64,000 nt of DNA from Scylla paramamosain (Eukaryota > Arthropoda > Malacostraca > Decapoda > Portunidae). Numbering within the stretch: position 1 is the first letter of the stretch; each line of letters opens with the position of its first letter. Location of the stretch: the NCBI RefSeq assembly GCF_035594125.1, contig NC_087191.1, forward strand, positions 2,404,501 to 2,468,500. Direction: 5' to 3'. A program made the position numbers and the translations under genes. Shown piece after piece: positions 62,768 through 64,000 of the stretch. A model generated the notes under the pieces. The model searched no databases. It was not told the DNA's origin and saw only the letters and a list, made by a program, of their open reading frames with translations.

Positions 62768-64000
62768 GAGGGGGACAGAATTTGATAATGACACTGACAT
62801 TACAGTTGATACTCTTCCTTCATAATGTGCAATTAGTGATTGGGTGCCAATTATACCAGAGACACTCTTCAGTGAATTCTTTCACTCATAATACCCCATA
62901 ATCAATGATCTAGTGCCTCTAAATATTACAGTAATAAAATTATTTTGTAATCACCTTTCAACAAGCATTACCTACTCAGCTAGACTACCAGTATGCAGAA
63001 ACTTCTGCTAGCCCTTAAGCAACGGGTGTTTTGTGCAGAAACCTCTTCTTGTAATGAGTTTTTAGAGAAAAATAACTCTTATTCCTAGTTATATCTCATT
63101 TAGTACAGATTCTAGAATAATGAAACTTACAGCATAAGAAGCACCTATCCTTCTCTATTCTAGTGGTACTTTTGTCTGACTCATTATTTTAGTTCAACAG
63201 GAAGTAAAGGTGTGTTCATTATGCTGGATATAGTACTGGCTACAGCTCACTTGCCCCACCTGCCCTCACTGCTTTCTCCACATATCAAAAGGAATGTTCT
63301 TCCACTGTGACTCCTTGTCTAACAGCACTTAATGGGAGTGGATGAGGTTAGCTTGCATTTGCACTTAGCCATTCATTAGTTTGAGGGCAGATCACCTCCT
63401 TCCATGATACTTGCCTTGTATAGAATACCAGATGGCAAGTCACTAAAAGTGGTAGGGAGCAGCTTTGTAAATGTTGCTAAGTAATGTTCAAAATATCTCT
63501 CTCCCACTTTCATTTTGATTTAAGGATTGAAAATCATGAGGCACATACATTCATTACCCATCAGAGCCCTGAGATGCACACCACTGTGTTGCTTGTTGCT
63601 CAGGGGGTTAAAATTATTGATACCTGTGAGATGTTACTCTAAAAACTGGAAAAATAAATAACAGGCAGCTCTAAATAAATTATATACTGTCGACAAATAA
63701 CAACAGTAGCTTATGTAAAAAGGAACATAAATGCTTGGTACACATTTTTAGACCTCAGCTAGGATGTGAAAACATGAGCTAAAGCTAAACTAGATGTGAT
63801 GTACTTTATGATTATGTCAGCTAAAGGCTTGTCCTTTAAGCTTGTCAGATCTGCTTTCAATCCCTGCCCACATCCACTTCCCATCTTTATAATTTTTTTT
63901 TTTTCATAATTTTTAATTTTGTAATAGGAAATGTATTTCTTTGTTTAACTATGACATTGGAAACATTGTGGTGGGATGGTCTTAAAAGATTTCATATAGG
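62765..64000. other. Intergenic or intronic sequence to the window end, no gene seen
   Basis: Mixed composition with stops in all frames. No supported exon, RNA gene or mobile element. Confidence 0.5.

Overview
This window looks like nuclear DNA from an arthropod, most likely a decapod crustacean. The evidence is the AT-rich composition, very long dinucleotide microsatellites, several decayed non-LTR retrotransposons, Penelope-like elements (PLEs) with a GIY-YIG endonuclease, and a short TTAGG run. The assignment to decapods rests on recognising LINE reverse-transcriptase and 3' end types; no lineage marker gene is present. I found no complete cellular protein-coding gene.

Bases 1 to about 48,041 are almost wholly one satellite DNA. 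The base unit is a roughly 91-97 bp monomer (landmarks GAGTGTTTTTGAG and AACGCTAAAACGCATGCAAA). About 10-11 diverged monomers make a higher-order repeat (HOR) of about 1.08-1.11 kb. Each HOR carries one A-tract/T-tract module followed by a 'GGTACCGAGATGCCAAAATTC' type segment, of which I count about 33 in the array. Larger layers sit on top. Bases 1-12,420 are repeated in tandem at 12,421-22,495. Four copies of the same ~430-485 bp inverted block lie in the left part with identical junctions. The right part (36.24-48.04 kb) is the reverse complement of the left part, so the array is a giant imperfect inverted repeat around a rearranged ~12 kb centre. That centre (24.16-36.24 kb) holds diverged monomers, several orientation switches, a ~480 bp non-satellite insert and a LINE fragment (26.55-28.21 kb).

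From 48.04 kb on the DNA is ordinary intergenic or intronic sequence: exon-like stretches at 48,962-49,145 (weak, plus strand) and 53,849-54,331 (better, minus strand), long CT/TA/TC/GA/TG microsatellites, and mobile-element debris. The debris includes a decayed PLE 3' end (50.5-51.1 kb), a LINE ORF1 plus endonuclease relic (51.6-53.4 kb), a CR1/Jockey-like LINE (55.1-58.5 kb) split by a later PLE insertion (55.34-57.01 kb), and two further minus-strand LINE relics (59.64-61.26 and 61.44-62.73 kb).

The split LINE is the clearest story. The PLE insert is two head-to-head, 5'-truncated copies forming 671-bp near-identical inverted arms, flanked by a 13-bp target-site duplication in the LINE reading frame. 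Each arm carries a hammerhead-ribozyme-like core (CTGAGGA, a GGCT/AGCC hairpin, GAAAC, and a flanking TCTCT/AGAGA stem), and the older PLE at 50.5-51.1 kb has a decayed equivalent at the same distance from its ORF end. All boundaries within the satellite are approximate, read by eye.
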